64,000 bases of DNA, from positions 1-64,000 of the forward strand of contig CAMJJD010000004.1 in NCBI GenBank assembly GCA_946406015.1, read 5' to 3'. Positions within the stretch are counted from its first letter, which is position 1. Each line of letters opens with the position of its first letter. Below, piece by piece: positions 51,038-60,961 of this stretch. The notes under the pieces were generated by a model. The model was not told the origin of the DNA and ran no database searches. It was given only the letters and a program-made list of their open reading frames with translations. Origin of the DNA: an uncultured Bacteroidales bacterium. Lineage in GTDB: Bacteria > Bacteroidota > Bacteroidia > Bacteroidales > P3. The translations under genes were made by a program, and so were the position numbers.

Positions 51038-52615
51038 ATGAAGCGAATACTTATTCTTTTAGCGATAGCGTTGCCGCTGGTGGCGGGGGCGCAGGTGAAC
51101 ACCAAGGAAAGCTGCACCTCGATTATGGTGGGCAAGCGGGCGTCGACCGACGGGAGCGTCATCACGTCGCACACCTGCGACGGGCGCTACCGCACGTGGA
51201 TGACCGTCGAGCCGGCGGCCGACCACAAGAAAGGGGAGAAGCATCTGGTGCGCAAGGGCACGATGCACACCATGAGCAAGGACGACACCCTGGGCATACG
51301 CGTGGCGGGCACCATCCCCGAGGTGGAGCATACCTACGCCTACCTCAACACCGCCTATCCCTGCCTCAACGAGCATCAGCTGGCCATCGGCGAGAGCACC
51401 TTCGGCGGCCCCGACACGCTGACGAACCCCGACGCGATGTTCCTCATCGAGGAGCTGGAGCGCGTGGCCCTGCAACGCTGCACGACGGCGCGCGACGCCA
51501 TACGCCTCATCGCCAGGCTGGTGGCCAAACACGGCTATGCCGACGGGGGCGAGTGCATCACCATCGCCGACCGGCGCGAGGTGTGGCAGATGGAGATTGT
51601 CGGCTGCGGCCGCGACCAGGTGGGCGCCGTGTGGGTGGCGCAGCGCGTGCCCGACGACCATGTGGCCGTGAGCTGCAACATACCGCGCATCGGACGTCTG
51701 CAACGCAATAACCCTGACTATTTCATGTGCTCCGACAACGTGGAGGCGGTGGCCCGCAAGTACGGCCTCTGGGACGGCGAGGGCGAGTTCGTCTTCTGGA
51801 AGGCTTACAACACCTCGTGGGCCAACGGCCGCAACTTCCGTGAGCGCGAATACTTCATTTTCAACGCGCTGGCGCCGTCGCAGGGCTTCACCTACGATAT
51901 GGCCGAGCTGCCCTTCAGCGTCAAGCCCGACGCGCAGGTCGACGTCACCGACGTGATGCGCCTGCTGCGCTCCACCTACGAAGGCACCGATATGGATATG
52001 ACGAAGAACCTGAAGGTGGTGGTGAACCGCGAGCGCGAGGACGGCAGCACCTACAAGGACACCGTCGTCAGCCCTGTGGCCAACCCTTGGCTCACCTCCA
52101 CCATGCAGCAGACCCTCAACATGATAGCCCCCGGCACCGTCGACTTCAAGCGCACGGTCAGCGTGGCGTGGTGCTCCTACAGTTTTGTGGCGCAGCTGCG
52201 CGAGTGGCTGCCCGACGCCGTGGGCGGCATCTGCTGGATGGCCGTCGACAATCCCGGCCAGAGTCCCCGCATCCCCATCTTCTGCGGCACCACCGAGCTG
52301 CCGGAAGCCTTCAACACCTGCGGCCAGCGCCAGTATGACGAGAACGCCGTCCTGTGGCAGTACCGTCGGGCCAACAAGCTGGCCACCGTCGCCTGGCAAC
52401 GCACCAAGAAGCAGCACCTCAACGCCGTGCTGCACCACGAGGGTACCGCCTTCAGCGGGTTGAAAGAGTTGCAGGACAACGTGATGGCCAGCGACAAAGG
52501 CAAGCAGGTGACCAAGATGCTCAACGCCTACACGCGTCAAATCTACGACAACACCTCTTCCGCCTGGCGCCAGCTGGAGGCCACCTATTGGCAGATGTTC
52601 GGGATGGGATTTTGA
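51038..52615 (+). CDS. Exported C69-family dipeptidase
   Basis: A 525-residue protein. Signal peptide MKRILILLAIALPLVAGAQ is followed by NTKESC26TSIMVGKRASTDGS, where C26 is the likely N-terminal nucleophile of the C69 (PepD) family. Later signatures include CLNEHQLAIGESTFGG and GGECITIADRREVWQMEI. The length fits secreted Bacteroidales members. It would cleave dipeptides in the periplasm. Word repeats GAAAGTT and AATGCATT (52615-52690) separate it from the transporter gene. Confidence 0.9.
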   Translation: MKRILILLAIALPLVAGAQVNTKESCTSIMVGKRASTDGSVITSHTCDGRYRTWMTVEPAADHKKGEKHLVRKGTMHTMSKDDTLGIRVAGTIPEVEHTYAYLNTAYPCLNEHQLAIGESTFGGPDTLTNPDAMFLIEELERVALQRCTTARDAIRLIARLVAKHGYADGGECITIADRREVWQMEIVGCGRDQVGAVWVAQRVPDDHVAVSCNIPRIGRLQRNNPDYFMCSDNVEAVARKYGLWDGEGEFVFWKAYNTSWANGRNFREREYFIFNALAPSQGFTYDMAELPFSVKPDAQVDVTDVMRLLRSTYEGTDMDMTKNLKVVVNREREDGSTYKDTVVSPVANPWLTSTMQQTLNMIAPGTVDFKRTVSVAWCSYSFVAQLREWLPDAVGGICWMAVDNPGQSPRIPIFCGTTELPEAFNTCGQRQYDENAVLWQYRRANKLATVAWQRTKKQHLNAVLHHEGTAFSGLKELQDNVMASDKGKQVTKMLNAYTRQIYDNTSSAWRQLEATYWQMFGMGF

Positions 52616-52694
52616 AAAGTGAAAGTTGAAAGTTGAAAGTTGAAATTTTAATGCATTAATGCGTGAATGCATTAGTGTGTAAATGTGTAAGTAG

Positions 52695-53666
52695 GTGTTC
52701 GTAGGAGAATTCATTGCCCTTTTTGTGGCCGTTTCGTGGACGGTGACGGCGCTCTTCGCCGAGGTGGCGTCGAAGCGCATGGGTTCACTGCCGCTCAACG
52801 TGGTGCGCATGACTATGTCGCTCACGCTGCTGGTGGTGACCCTGTGGCTCACCATGGGCATCCCGTGGCCGCGCTATGCCGACGGCGGCACGTGGGGCTG
52901 GCTGCTGCTGAGCGGCGTGGTGGGCTACGTAATAGGCGACTACTGCCTGATGCAGGGCTATATCTATATCGGCTCGCGGTTCGGGCAGCTCTTCATGACC
53001 CTCTCGGCTCCGACGGCGGCCCTGACGGGCCGCCTATTGCTGGGCGAGCAGATGCGACCGCTGGCCATACTGGGCATGGTGATTACCCTCGGCGGCATCG
53101 CCCTCTCGATCCTCAGCAAAGGGGAGAAGTCGGAGGTGAAACTCAAGCTGCCGCGCAAGGGGGTCTTCTTCGCTGCGGTGGCGGGCATCTGCCAAGGCTT
53201 CGGGTTGGTGCTGAGCAAGATTGGCTTGCAGCACTACGATGCGGCCATTGCCGCCGCCGGTATGAGCGACCGGCTGGTGCCCGACGGGGCGGTGCTGCCG
53301 TTGCCGCTCTACCTCAGCGTGCCCTTCGCCGCCACCATGATCCGCGCCACCATAGGCCTCCTCGGCTTCTTCTTGCTGCTCAGGGTGTTCAATAAGGATT
53401 GGCGGCAGAAACTCTCGCATGCCGTCCACGACCGGCGCGCCATGTGGTGTGTGCTGGGCGCTACGGTGTTCGGCCCCTTTGTGGGCGTCAGCGCCTCGCT
53501 GTTGGCCACACAATACACCTCCACCGGCATCGCGCAGACCCTTTTCGCCCTCACGCCGGTGCTCATCATCGCGCCTGCGGCGCTCCTCTTCCGTCAGCGG
53601 GTCACCCCGCGCGAAGTCGTCGGCGCCGTCATCAGCGTCGCCGGCGTCTGCCTGTTCTTTATTTAG
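52695..53666 (+). CDS. EamA/DMT family transporter
   Basis: A 323-residue protein with about 10 transmembrane helices in two EamA repeats. FVGEFIALFVAVSWTVTALFAEVASKRMG is helix 1; GSRFGQLFMTLSAPTAALTGRLLLGEQ and YTSTGIAQTLFALTPVLIIAPAALLF are the two EamA signature ends. A GTG at 52695 is the only reasonable start, since stop codons of the word repeat lie just before it. Substrate unknown. Its 3' end overlaps the convergent secreted-protein gene by 8 nt. Confidence 0.85.
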   Translation: MFVGEFIALFVAVSWTVTALFAEVASKRMGSLPLNVVRMTMSLTLLVVTLWLTMGIPWPRYADGGTWGWLLLSGVVGYVIGDYCLMQGYIYIGSRFGQLFMTLSAPTAALTGRLLLGEQMRPLAILGMVITLGGIALSILSKGEKSEVKLKLPRKGVFFAAVAGICQGFGLVLSKIGLQHYDAAIAAAGMSDRLVPDGAVLPLPLYLSVPFAATMIRATIGLLGFFLLLRVFNKDWRQKLSHAVHDRRAMWCVLGATVFGPFVGVSASLLATQYTSTGIAQTLFALTPVLIIAPAALLFRQRVTPREVVGAVISVAGVCLFFI

Positions 53667-54495
53667 ACCCAGGTTCTTCGATGATGGGGAAGAAAATGCC
53701 GAACATGGCCTTGTCCCCATTTCTATAATTCCAGAGGCCAGCAGGGGTGTCTGGGAAACGGTAGCCCCAAAAGACGCGCGAATTGTCGTGGCCAGTGCAT
53801 CGGTTGCAGTGTATATCATACTGCTCCCAAATGTCAAAATATGAGGTGGGGTAGTTGGCCAGTCCTCCAGTAGCATAGATGTAGTTACTCCGAAAGGTGC
53901 CGAGCACATAAAACACCGAGTCGACGGTGACGGGTGTCGGGAAGCGGCATTCGTAGGCATAGCAATGGAAGAAGTCGGTGTCGTCGACGGCGTAGTAAAA
54001 CTTGGGCAACTTGAGGATGAAGGGAGTGACGGTGTCCCAGCGGAGCGAGTCGAGTATCGTCATTTGACGAGGCAACTCGCTTGACGGGATGATTTCTGTG
54101 CTGTCGGTGTTACGATAGGCGTCTGTGATGGTATCGGTGCCTTGCAACAGCATAAGGTATTCTGTTGCACGGCCGGCGGTTGTGTCTGCCATATAGGTTG
54201 GGAAGCCGGGATTGATATTCACCAAAGCCACCATGCCGAGGATTTCCCTGGGCGCGTCGGTGCTAAACTCGCGGACGACGACATTGTTGGGAGACCAGCC
54301 ATGATGGTCACAAAGGATATGTCCACCTACGATAAAACTTGCGGTGTCGGCCCGGAACGAGTGACAACTGTTGTACCAGCCAGGGACATAGTAGCGGGCG
54401 GGGAGCCCGGTGACGGTGTCGAGATTGTTGTAGGCGGGCTGGGCCGTGGCTACCGCCAGAGGGAGCACAAACAGCAGCAGGAGTGTTCTTTTCAT
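53659..54495 (-). CDS. Secreted protein of unknown function
   Basis: A 278-residue protein with signal peptide MKRTLLLLFVLPLAVATAQ. The mature part is strand-rich with many Asp, Thr and aromatic residues (YVPGWYNSCHSFRADTASF, DTDFFHCYAYECRFP). It shares a pattern with the neighbouring larger protein at 54505 (SLRWDTVTPFILKLPKF / SIRWDTLTPRLWKFPKS, followed by a DTDFFHCYAYE-like stretch), so the two are related. No sorting tail is visible. Probably an exported or surface protein. Confidence 0.7.
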   Translation of the reverse strand: MKRTLLLLFVLPLAVATAQPAYNNLDTVTGLPARYYVPGWYNSCHSFRADTASFIVGGHILCDHHGWSPNNVVVREFSTDAPREILGMVALVNINPGFPTYMADTTAGRATEYLMLLQGTDTITDAYRNTDSTEIIPSSELPRQMTILDSLRWDTVTPFILKLPKFYYAVDDTDFFHCYAYECRFPTPVTVDSVFYVLGTFRSNYIYATGGLANYPTSYFDIWEQYDIHCNRCTGHDNSRVFWGYRFPDTPAGLWNYRNGDKAMFGIFFPIIEEPGSK

Positions 54496-54504
54496 GGCTG
54501 TCGG

Positions 54505-55830
54505 TTATTGTTTGATGATGATTTTGATGCCCGAGGCGCTGTCCGAACGGAGCGACAGCTGATAACTGCCGGCGGCCAGGGAGCTGATGTCGAGGGTGGT
54601 GGACGTGCCGATGAATGCGGACTGCATCAGGCATCGGCCGGCCATGTCGTAGAGAGCCAGCTGGTAGCTGCCGACGGCGGCTGTGCTGACAGTAACGGTG
54701 TTGCTGGTCGGGTTGGGCATAGCGGTGAAGGCCAGCTGTGTCTTGTCGGGCGAGACAATACCCTGTGGTGTGCAGGTGTCGAAGACGGCGGTGAAGAGTG
54801 TGTCCTGGGTCAGGTCAATAACGCGCGGGTTGTCGGTGTTGCCGTCGCTCCATTGCACAAAGCAGAAGCCAGGTTTGGCGCGGGCCGTGATAGTGTCGAG
54901 CGAGCGGTCGGGGAATCGCCCGCCGCCCCAGGCCCAGCCTTTTTGATTGTCGTTGACGGCGACCTCCAGTTGGTAGAAGTCCACAATGGCCAAGAATGGT
55001 CCCAGATGCCCCAATGTGGCCCGGTCGATCCTAAAGCGCCGCATCTGGTCCAGGTAATAGTCTATGGAGTCTTTGTATTGCTCCAGCTCACCGATAGAGT
55101 CGTAGTAGGCATAGGCCTCGTCCCTGATTTGTCGCAGGTATGTGGTATCCGTATAGGTATAGAGATAGCCCGCAGTGTCGCCATGGCATCCGTAGTTGCA
55201 GATGTCGTAGTCCTCCGCCACAAAGTAGTATTTGGTCGGGATATAGGTCTTGGGGTTGAGGTAGTTGTTGCTGTAAAAAGAGCCTGCCAAGAGGAATGTG
55301 GAGTCGACCAGCAACGGCTGGTCGAACCAGGCCTCGAAGAGATGACAATAGAGGAAGCTGTCGGGGACGGTGCTTGTCAAGGCATCCGGTGACTTCGGGA
55401 ATTTCCACAGCCGGGGGGTCAAAGTGTCCCAACGGATGGAGTCCCTCACGGTCAGTATATGGGTGTCGGCCGTGCATAGGTACACATACTCTGCTTTTTT
55501 GCCGGGATTGGGGCTGTTGAAGTATATCCAGTCATTCTCGGCAAAGTATTCATCGGGGCGTGTCACCATGGCGGCGATACCTTTCACCGCCATGCGGCGG
55601 TCGGTATGTTCTATACGTACCAGTTTGAAGTATTTGTTTTCTTCGAACCCTGAGCGGCGGTAGGTGGCGATGCTGTTTTGCTGGAACCAGGGGCACGACT
55701 CGTTCTCTGGGTCGTAATAGTAATAGTCACACCTCCCTACCAATGTGTCACTCGGGGTGTAAACTGTTTGAGCCTGCGTGGCGCATGTCGCCAACGCGAG
55801 CCAAAGCATCAGGAATGTATGTTTCTTCAT
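54505..55830 (-). CDS. Secreted protein with type IX secretion sorting tail
   Basis: A 441-residue protein with signal peptide MKKHTFLMLWLALATCATQAQ. Residues about 20-330 are related to the neighbouring 278-residue protein. The C-terminus (about 365-441: FTAMPNPTSNTVTVSTAAVG, YQLALYDMAGRCLM, ISSLAAGSYQLSLRS) is a T9SS type A sorting domain, which sends proteins through the outer membrane. Function unknown. First of two related genes on the minus strand, 9 nt from the next. Confidence 0.85.
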   Translation of the reverse strand: MKKHTFLMLWLALATCATQAQTVYTPSDTLVGRCDYYYYDPENESCPWFQQNSIATYRRSGFEENKYFKLVRIEHTDRRMAVKGIAAMVTRPDEYFAENDWIYFNSPNPGKKAEYVYLCTADTHILTVRDSIRWDTLTPRLWKFPKSPDALTSTVPDSFLYCHLFEAWFDQPLLVDSTFLLAGSFYSNNYLNPKTYIPTKYYFVAEDYDICNYGCHGDTAGYLYTYTDTTYLRQIRDEAYAYYDSIGELEQYKDSIDYYLDQMRRFRIDRATLGHLGPFLAIVDFYQLEVAVNDNQKGWAWGGGRFPDRSLDTITARAKPGFCFVQWSDGNTDNPRVIDLTQDTLFTAVFDTCTPQGIVSPDKTQLAFTAMPNPTSNTVTVSTAAVGSYQLALYDMAGRCLMQSAFIGTSTTLDISSLAAGSYQLSLRSDSASGIKIIIKQ

Positions 55831-55845
55831 GGCTAATCTTTTTTA

Positions 55846-57294
55846 TCAGTTCCCGTCCACACAGGTCGTTGTGCGCGATACAATGGAAGAGGTATAGGAG
55901 TGGTTGGTGAATCGGACAGATTGTTGTGCACTGAGAGTGTTTAGAGAATGAGTCAAATCATCTTTTTTACTATAAACATTGTTCATAGACAACTCCCCCT
56001 CGCTTATTTGGAAGCAGTTCTGTGTATAGAACGTACCGGAATGATTGAGGATTCCCTCTTCCTTGACTTCCATGGCATAGGGCGTGATTCCAGGGTAGTA
56101 GTGTCCTGTTGCAGCCAGTTCCAGTCCCATCGATGCTGTCTGGTAGGGTGCGATAGATTGGATAAAAGGGGAGTTTATGTAAAAAATATCGTCGGTAGTT
56201 GGGCTGGAAAAGCTCAGCGGAGGAAACCTCAAATAACGGTAAGAGGAGCCAGATGCTAGAAGCAATGCCATATGTGTGTTGTCGTTGACAGGCTTGTTGA
56301 AACGAATGTCTGCAATATCTGTGTATTTCTCTCCATCACTATTTATTATCACCTCAGTGGAGTCGTCATTCTCGGTGGCGACGTGGAAAAGCGCAAATTT
56401 GTTGTACAAGGGGTTGCCGCTGGGCAAGTCATAATACTGGGCCACATAGCCCACCACCACACCGTTTCCGTTGTTGGTGGCGGCGAGCCGTATGGGGTGT
56501 ACCGACGGGAAAGTGAGGTATGAATTATATGCCGTGCTTACGTCGTAGCGGTGAAGGGCGGAGTTGCCATACATTGCCCCCGCTGAACTATAGCGCAATC
56601 CGAAGTATTTTTCTAGTTCTGTGCTGCCAGGTGTGGAGAACCGTGATAACAGCACAATCTTGTCACCCGCCGCGACGACATCCATAAACACTTCCTGCGA
56701 CAGAGTGGATTCTTCAATACGAACAGTATAACTCAAGAATATTTTTTTGAGGTCTACCAACTGCCGCACTCCGTTGGCCTTCACTCCTATGGCGGTGACA
56801 TTGTTTCCGATGACTGCCAGCCGCTCGATGTGGTGCATGCCGGAAATCTCGATGATGCCGTAGTTCCCGCTACCGCTGAGCACATCAGCGGTGTTGAATT
56901 TTCCGACGAAAGCTGTGTAGGTGATGAGGTTGTACGCCTCCCCGCCGGGGGTGTATACAGGTTGCCCTGTGTCGAACCATTTATAGCCGGCAAACCAGCA
57001 CACGCCATTCACCAGCTGCATGTCTTTCACCACATAGCCCGAATCGGTGATGTATATTCCCGAAGGCACTTGAGTGGTGAAAAACTGTCGGCAGGTGGTA
57101 CCGTTATCCACCACGAAGCAACTGCGCATGTCGGTGGTATTGCAGCAGGTGACGAAAATGCTGTTGTCGGTGCGTATCAGCACACTGTCACCCACCAGCG
57201 CGGTGTACTGTTTCACGATACTGTTTTGGCCCACGGCAGCAGGCGCCAGGGCGAGCAGCAATACAGGTAGCATCCCTTTCAATAATATCCTCAT
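55846..57294 (-). CDS. Secreted protein of unknown function
   Basis: A 482-residue protein with signal peptide MRILLKGMLPVLLLALAPAAVGQ. The rest has repeating strand patterns (VVAAGDKIVLLSRFSTPG, GNYGIIEISGMHHIERLAV, ATNNGNGVVVGYVAQYYD) like a beta-propeller-type secreted protein, which is tentative. No T9SS tail seen. First gene of a minus-strand unit of three secreted proteins; the next starts 15 nt on. Confidence 0.7.
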   Translation of the reverse strand: MRILLKGMLPVLLLALAPAAVGQNSIVKQYTALVGDSVLIRTDNSIFVTCCNTTDMRSCFVVDNGTTCRQFFTTQVPSGIYITDSGYVVKDMQLVNGVCWFAGYKWFDTGQPVYTPGGEAYNLITYTAFVGKFNTADVLSGSGNYGIIEISGMHHIERLAVIGNNVTAIGVKANGVRQLVDLKKIFLSYTVRIEESTLSQEVFMDVVAAGDKIVLLSRFSTPGSTELEKYFGLRYSSAGAMYGNSALHRYDVSTAYNSYLTFPSVHPIRLAATNNGNGVVVGYVAQYYDLPSGNPLYNKFALFHVATENDDSTEVIINSDGEKYTDIADIRFNKPVNDNTHMALLLASGSSYRYLRFPPLSFSSPTTDDIFYINSPFIQSIAPYQTASMGLELAATGHYYPGITPYAMEVKEEGILNHSGTFYTQNCFQISEGELSMNNVYSKKDDLTHSLNTLSAQQSVRFTNHSYTSSIVSRTTTCVDGN

Positions 57295-57374
57295 TTGCTC
57301 GTTTCTTCAGTGTAACAAACTCGGTGCAAAAATACAAAAAAATATTTATACAGCACTGGATGGAGTGAAAAAAA

Positions 57375-57405
57375 TTGGTCAGATAAAAAAAAATGTTTAA
57401 CTTTG
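57375..57405 (+). promoter_or_regulatory. Promoter of nagB
   Basis: TTG at 57375-57377 and TAACTTTG at 57398-57405, spacer about 20 nt. A leader of about 95 nt follows. Confidence 0.65.
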
Positions 57406-57506
57406 CATCGCATATTGAGAATGACCGCATTGTGTGGGGAACGCCCTTTTTTTCAGAAATAATACCAAAATACAACAAACTACATATTAATTTAATCTTT
57501 TAGAAA

Positions 57507-58325
57507 ATGCGCGTAATTATTTCAAAAGACTACAACGAGATGTCAGTTTGGGCTGCCAACTATGTGGCCAAACGTATTCTTGATTTCAAACCCACGGCGG
57601 AGCGTCCTTTTGTGCTGGGATGCCCCACCGGTAGTTCGCCTCTTGGGCTGTACCAGCATCTGGTGAAACTCAACAAGGAAGGCAAAATCAGCTTCCAGCA
57701 TGTGGTGACGTTCAACATGGACGAGTATGTGGGTCTCGATGTGAAGCACCCCGAGAGCTACCACAGCTTCATGTGGACCAACTTCTTCGGCCACATCGAC
57801 ATCAAGCCCGAGAATGTGCACATCCTCGACGGCAACGCGCCCGACCTGCTGGCCGAGTGCGCCCACTACGAGGAGATGATTGCCCAAGCCGGCGGCATCG
57901 ACCTTTTCATGGGCGGCGTAGGTCCCGACGGCCACATCGCCTTCAACGAGCCGGGCTCCAGCCTCACCAGCCGTACCCGCGTCAAAACCCTTACCACCAA
58001 TACCATCCAGGCCAACTGCCGCTTTTTCGACAACGACGAGTCGCAGGTGCCCAAGCAGGCCCTGACGGTGGGTGTGGGCACCGTGATGGATGCCCGCGAG
58101 GTGCTCATCCTCTGCAACGGTCCCAAGAAGGCCCGTGCGCTGCACCACATGATTGAGAACGGTGTGAACCACATGTGGACCTCCTCCATGCTGCAGATGC
58201 ACCAGCACGCTACGGTGGTGTGCGACGAAGAGGCCACTGTCGAGCTGAAGATAAGCACCTACCAGTACTTCAAGGACAAACAGCGCCTGGAAGGTACCAT
58301 CGAGCGTTACGTTAATCTTTTTTGA
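57507..58325 (+). CDS. nagB: Glucosamine-6-phosphate deaminase
   Basis: A 272-residue enzyme converting glucosamine-6-phosphate to fructose-6-phosphate and ammonia. [16 protein letters not shown] (phosphate loop), FNMDEYVGL (catalytic Asp), [25 protein letters not shown], then [15 protein letters not shown]. Links amino-sugar breakdown, for example GlcNAc from N-glycans, to glycolysis. The DUF4954 gene starts 3 nt after its stop, an arrangement common in Bacteroidales. Confidence 0.96.
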   Translation: MRVIISKDYNEMSVWAANYVAKRILDFKPTAERPFVLGCPTGSSPLGLYQHLVKLNKEGKISFQHVVTFNMDEYVGLDVKHPESYHSFMWTNFFGHIDIKPENVHILDGNAPDLLAECAHYEEMIAQAGGIDLFMGGVGPDGHIAFNEPGSSLTSRTRVKTLTTNTIQANCRFFDNDESQVPKQALTVGVGTVMDAREVLILCNGPKKARALHHMIENGVNHMWTSSMLQMHQHATVVCDEEATVELKISTYQYFKDKQRLEGTIERYVNLF

Positions 58326-58328
58326 ACC

Positions 58329-60158
58329 ATGAATACCCGCTACCGTAACCTCACTTCGGGTGAGATAGAACAACTGGAACGGGCGGGCAACTATGCAGAC
58401 GACTGGTCGGCCATCCGTGTGGCCGACCCGTTCTGCGTGGAACGCCTGCGCAACAATAGTTTCGAGGGCGAGGTGACGATGGGTGCGCAACCCACCGTCG
58501 TCAATTCAACACTCCACAACTGCACCGTTGGCAACAATGCCGACATACGGGAGGTTCGCATGCTTGCCAATTACGTTTTGGGCGACAATGCGCTCCTGTT
58601 CAACATTGGCGAGATGGTCGGCGGCGGCAAACCCAAAGCCCTCGAGGTGATGAACGAGAATGGCGGACGCGCCATACGCCCCTTCCCCGGTATGACCATA
58701 GGCGACGCCTACATGTGGGCCCGCTATCGTGGCCGCAAGGCATTCGTCCAGAAGCTGGAACAGTTCACCGAAGAGGTCGGAACTGTGGTCGACGACCTTG
58801 TGGAGTCAAGTCAACCCTCCGCATTCTCCCGCGTGGGCGATTGCTGCACCATCAAGAACACCAATTGCATCCGCAACGTGACCCTCCTCTCGCGCAAAGA
58901 CGACCCCTCGGTGGTCGACAGCTGCATCACGTTGATTGACGGCGTGGTGGGCTACGGTTGCACTTTGGAGCACGGCGTCATCGCCGAGCGGTTCCTGTTG
59001 GGCGAGCATGTACACCTCGAGTTCGGCCTGCGCCTGAACGACACCGTGGTGGGCGACAACAGCACCTTGGCGCGCTGCGAGGTGGGCAACAGCATCATCT
59101 TCCCCGCCCATGAGCAACACCACAACAACTCGTTCCTCATCGCCGGCCTCATTATGGGCCAGAGCAACATAGCCGCCGGCGGCACCATCGGCAGCAACCA
59201 CAACTCGCGCACGGCCGACAACGAGCTGGCCGCGGGTCGCGGCTTCTGGCCGGGCCTCTGCTGCTCGTTCAAGCACTCCTCCCGCTTCGCCTCCTACTGC
59301 CTGCTGGCCAAGGGCGACTACCCGGCGGAACTCGACATCAAGCTGCCTTTCGCCTTGGTGAACAACAATGTGAGCCGCGACCAGCTGGAGGTGATGCCCG
59401 CCTACTGGTGGATGTACAATATGTACGCCATGGACCGCAACAGCAAGAAGTTCGCCAAGCGCGACAAACGGGTCGTCAAAGCCCAGCACATCGAGTTCGA
59501 CAACCTGGCACCCGACACCGCCGAGGAGATACTGCACGGAATGGAGCTGCTGCGCCGCTGGATGGCCAACGCCCGGGACAGCGTTGTGTTGGCCGAGGGC
59601 ATGGAGAAGAGCAAGCGACCCACCGTCATCCTCAAAGCCAAGGAAGGCCTCAAGGCCTACGAAGACATGCTCGTCTTCTACGCCATGAAAGAAGTTGGAA
59701 GTCGGAGGTTGGAAGTCGGAACTGTGGTCGACGACCTTGTGGAGTCAAGTCTCAAGGACTCAAAGACTCAAGGACTCAAAGACTCAACTTTCAACTTTCC
59801 CGATTGGATCAACATCGGCGGTCAGCTGGTGGCCAAGCCCGACATGGAGCAGATCATCGCCGACGTCGAGAGCGGCGCCATCGGCAGCTGGGATGCCCTG
59901 CATGCACGCATGGATGCCCTCTGGGGGCCCTACTACGACGACCTCAAGCGCAGGCACGCCTACGGCGTCCTCTGCCGTCTGGCAGGCGTGGACGTCCTCA
60001 CCGACGCCCTCTGGCAGCGTTACGCCGAACGCTACGAAGAAATCAAGCGCTACATCGAGCAGCAGAAAGCCGCCAGCCGCCACAAAGACGACGTCAACCC
60101 CTTCCGCAACATGACCTACTGGGACGACGCCGAGCGCGACGCGGTGCTAGGAAGTTGA
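58329..60158 (+). CDS. DUF4954 family protein, with repeated in-frame inserts
   Basis: A 609-residue protein. Central hexapeptide-like repeats (VGDNSTLARCEVGNSIIFPAHEQ, LIMGQSNIAAGGTIGSNHNSR) indicate a left-handed beta-helix like sugar-nucleotide acyl/uridyl-transferases; the molecular role is not established, but linkage to nagB suggests amino-sugar metabolism. The identical 37-bp segment occurs at 58776-58812 and 59715-59751, in the same frame, giving VGTVVDDLVESS at residues 150-161 and 463-474. The second copy lies in a longer GTCGGAGGTTGGAA/GACTCAAG word repeat. Confidence 0.85.
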   Translation: MNTRYRNLTSGEIEQLERAGNYADDWSAIRVADPFCVERLRNNSFEGEVTMGAQPTVVNSTLHNCTVGNNADIREVRMLANYVLGDNALLFNIGEMVGGGKPKALEVMNENGGRAIRPFPGMTIGDAYMWARYRGRKAFVQKLEQFTEEVGTVVDDLVESSQPSAFSRVGDCCTIKNTNCIRNVTLLSRKDDPSVVDSCITLIDGVVGYGCTLEHGVIAERFLLGEHVHLEFGLRLNDTVVGDNSTLARCEVGNSIIFPAHEQHHNNSFLIAGLIMGQSNIAAGGTIGSNHNSRTADNELAAGRGFWPGLCCSFKHSSRFASYCLLAKGDYPAELDIKLPFALVNNNVSRDQLEVMPAYWWMYNMYAMDRNSKKFAKRDKRVVKAQHIEFDNLAPDTAEEILHGMELLRRWMANARDSVVLAEGMEKSKRPTVILKAKEGLKAYEDMLVFYAMKEVGSRRLEVGTVVDDLVESSLKDSKTQGLKDSTFNFPDWINIGGQLVAKPDMEQIIADVESGAIGSWDALHARMDALWGPYYDDLKRRHAYGVLCRLAGVDVLTDALWQRYAERYEEIKRYIEQQKAASRHKDDVNPFRNMTYWDDAERDAVLGS

Positions 60159-60221
60159 GAATTGAAAAGTGAAAGTTGAAATGGGTTGCAGCAATGCTTC
60201 GATAATTTCAATTTTCAATCT

Positions 60222-60956
60222 TCACCTTTCAATTTTCTGAATGTAGTCCCTGCTTACATAGGCCGTCTGCGAGCGCCAGTTGATTTTGGCGAAGTTGCCT
60301 TCGAACCCGACGACGCTGACGGTCTCGCCTTTCTGGATGGTGCCAATCACCTGGGAGCTCATCGAGGGCGCAGCTCGTACGTTGAGGACGCTGGCGGTGC
60401 AGCGGTAGCGGGTCACCGTCGGGGTGGTTTGTTCGGTGCGGGGTTGGTATTTGTGCTTGGGAGTATGGTCTGCGTTTTTCAAAGCGACAAAGAGCCAGAT
60501 GCCGCCTGCCAGGACGAGGGTGATGAGGAGCGTCCAGGCATTGGTGAAAACATATCCCAGCAGGTAGACCACCTTGGACATAAGAGCGACGGCAATCATT
60601 AGAATGCAGTATGCAATCGCGGCAATGAAGGCAACGACAATCAAAGCCAGCAAGCCGTTCCAGAAACCGTGCTTGGAAAATTCCGATATCACCACCACGA
60701 GGGCCCAGATGATGCCACCCACGGCCGGGATGCCTGCCACGATGACGGGTATCAGCCATACGCCGGTTTCCTGCAGCCATTCTCCGATACTTTCCACACC
60801 GTCGTTAATCCTGTCCCACAATGAGTAGGAATAATGGGTGGGACGGGAATAGGTAGTGGTCTGAGGCCGGACAGGAGGAGGCATGCCTCTGCCGGCATTC
60901 TGTTGCAGGTTCAGCGTCAGGTCGCGGGGGTTGAAATCGTAGCCGCCTATTCTCAT
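60222..60956 (-). CDS. Membrane protein with C-terminal SH3 domain
   Basis: A 244-residue protein. A basic/Pro-rich N-terminus (about 1-45) is followed by three predicted membrane helices (about 66-90, 99-122, 128-155: WLIPVIVAGIPAVGGIIWALV, LIVVAFIAAIAYCILMIAVAL, TLLITLVLAGGIWLFVAL) and a bacterial SH3 domain (about 182-244: LNVRAAPSMSSQVIGTIQKG). SH3 domains of this type bind peptides or cell-wall components. It is the last gene of the ThiF-Clp-SH3 unit, 5 nt after the Clp gene. Confidence 0.8.
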   Translation of the reverse strand: MRIGGYDFNPRDLTLNLQQNAGRGMPPPVRPQTTTYSRPTHYSYSLWDRINDGVESIGEWLQETGVWLIPVIVAGIPAVGGIIWALVVVISEFSKHGFWNGLLALIVVAFIAAIAYCILMIAVALMSKVVYLLGYVFTNAWTLLITLVLAGGIWLFVALKNADHTPKHKYQPRTEQTTPTVTRYRCTASVLNVRAAPSMSSQVIGTIQKGETVSVVGFEGNFAKINWRSQTAYVSRDYIQKIER

Positions 60957-60961
60957 ACGCT

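Noticed and set aside
51059..52861. 600-codon minus-strand frame opposite the C69 dipeptidase
   Set aside because: His/Gly/Val-rich composition typical of a shadow; the dipeptidase on the plus strand has a signal peptide and active-site Cys.
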